From NCBI GenBank assembly GCA_905201895.1, contig CAJKPX010000059.1, positions 1 through 14,043 on the forward strand: DNA of 14,043 nucleotides, written 5' to 3'. Positions 13,846 to 14,043 of this stretch are shown piece after piece; positions within the stretch are counted from its first letter, which is position 1, and every line of letters starts with the position of its first letter. Origin of the DNA: an uncultured Eubacteriales bacterium (GTDB lineage: Bacteria > Bacillota > Clostridia > Oscillospirales > CAG-272). The notes beneath the pieces are model-generated. The model ran no database searches. It saw only the letters and a list, made by a program, of their open reading frames with translations, and was not told where the DNA came from. The position numbers were made by a program, and so were the translations under genes.

Positions 13846-14043
13846 CCCAACACGCGAGCTCATCCCCAAAGCCACACGCTGCAAATCAATAAACGGTCTA
13901 ATCTACTCTTTCTTGAAGGTTTTTGAGGAGGGGGCGCGGGGGAGGAACTTTTTTTAGATAGGCTTCATTAACGTAACAAAAAAACGCTTGCAAAAGTTTT
14001 TTCGCATCATTCCAACAAAAAAGTTGCTTTTTTGGGAAAGGCG
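13846..14043. other. intergenic tail after the regulator gene
   Basis: No gene is seen. A purine-rich tract at about 13913-13945 (GAAGGTTTTTGAGGAGGGGG, then CGCGGGGGAGGAAC) is followed by a run of T, and two A/T-rich runs follow at 13976-14036. The tract has the look of a dispersed intergenic repeat and may also act in termination. Confidence 0.35.

Overview
The window is Firmicutes-like, most likely a gut Clostridia/Oscillospiraceae relative. The evidence is strong AGGAGG-type ribosome binding sites, a near-consensus promoter before rplM, and an AraC/GH38 glycan-use locus. It joins two kinds of DNA. The right part (about 8766-14043) is GC-rich chromosome. The left part (1-8765) is AT-rich mobile DNA inserted at the 3' end of rpsI.

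Left flank (1-1068): a truncated, AT-rich membrane-protein gene reading leftward from a good promoter. It is followed by a terminator and a copy of the last codons of rpsI. This flank resembles the right-hand end of the element beside it (about 80% identity over about 100 bp, with the same spacing). It may therefore be the end of a second, related element in tandem.

Integrated element (16-bp direct repeats at 1053-1068 and 8763-8778, period 7710 bp). All its genes lie on the minus strand. From right to left these are: an unusual tyrosine recombinase; a structured and iteron-bearing non-coding region; a Rep protein joining an HUH nicking domain to an SF3-type helicase, the layout of CRESS-DNA virus and pCRESS plasmid Reps; a small unknown protein; a 33-residue peptide gene; ArdA antirestriction; a small excisionase-like HTH protein; a tyrosine integrase; and a TM1586-type nitroreductase cargo gene with its own promoter. 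There are no conjugation genes. The likely life cycle is Int/Xis excision, rolling-circle replication by Rep as a plasmid, spread on another element's transfer machinery with ArdA shielding it from restriction, and re-integration into rpsI without changing the conserved S9 C-terminus.

Chromosome: the rplM-rpsI operon (L13, S9), then a cytoplasmic GH38 alpha-mannosidase, divergent from an AraC-family regulator. A perfect 10-bp inverted repeat lies between the last two.

The most interesting content is the integrated HUH-helicase replicon and its unexplained DNA structure: helically phased repeats, palindromes, and a run of four hairpins.
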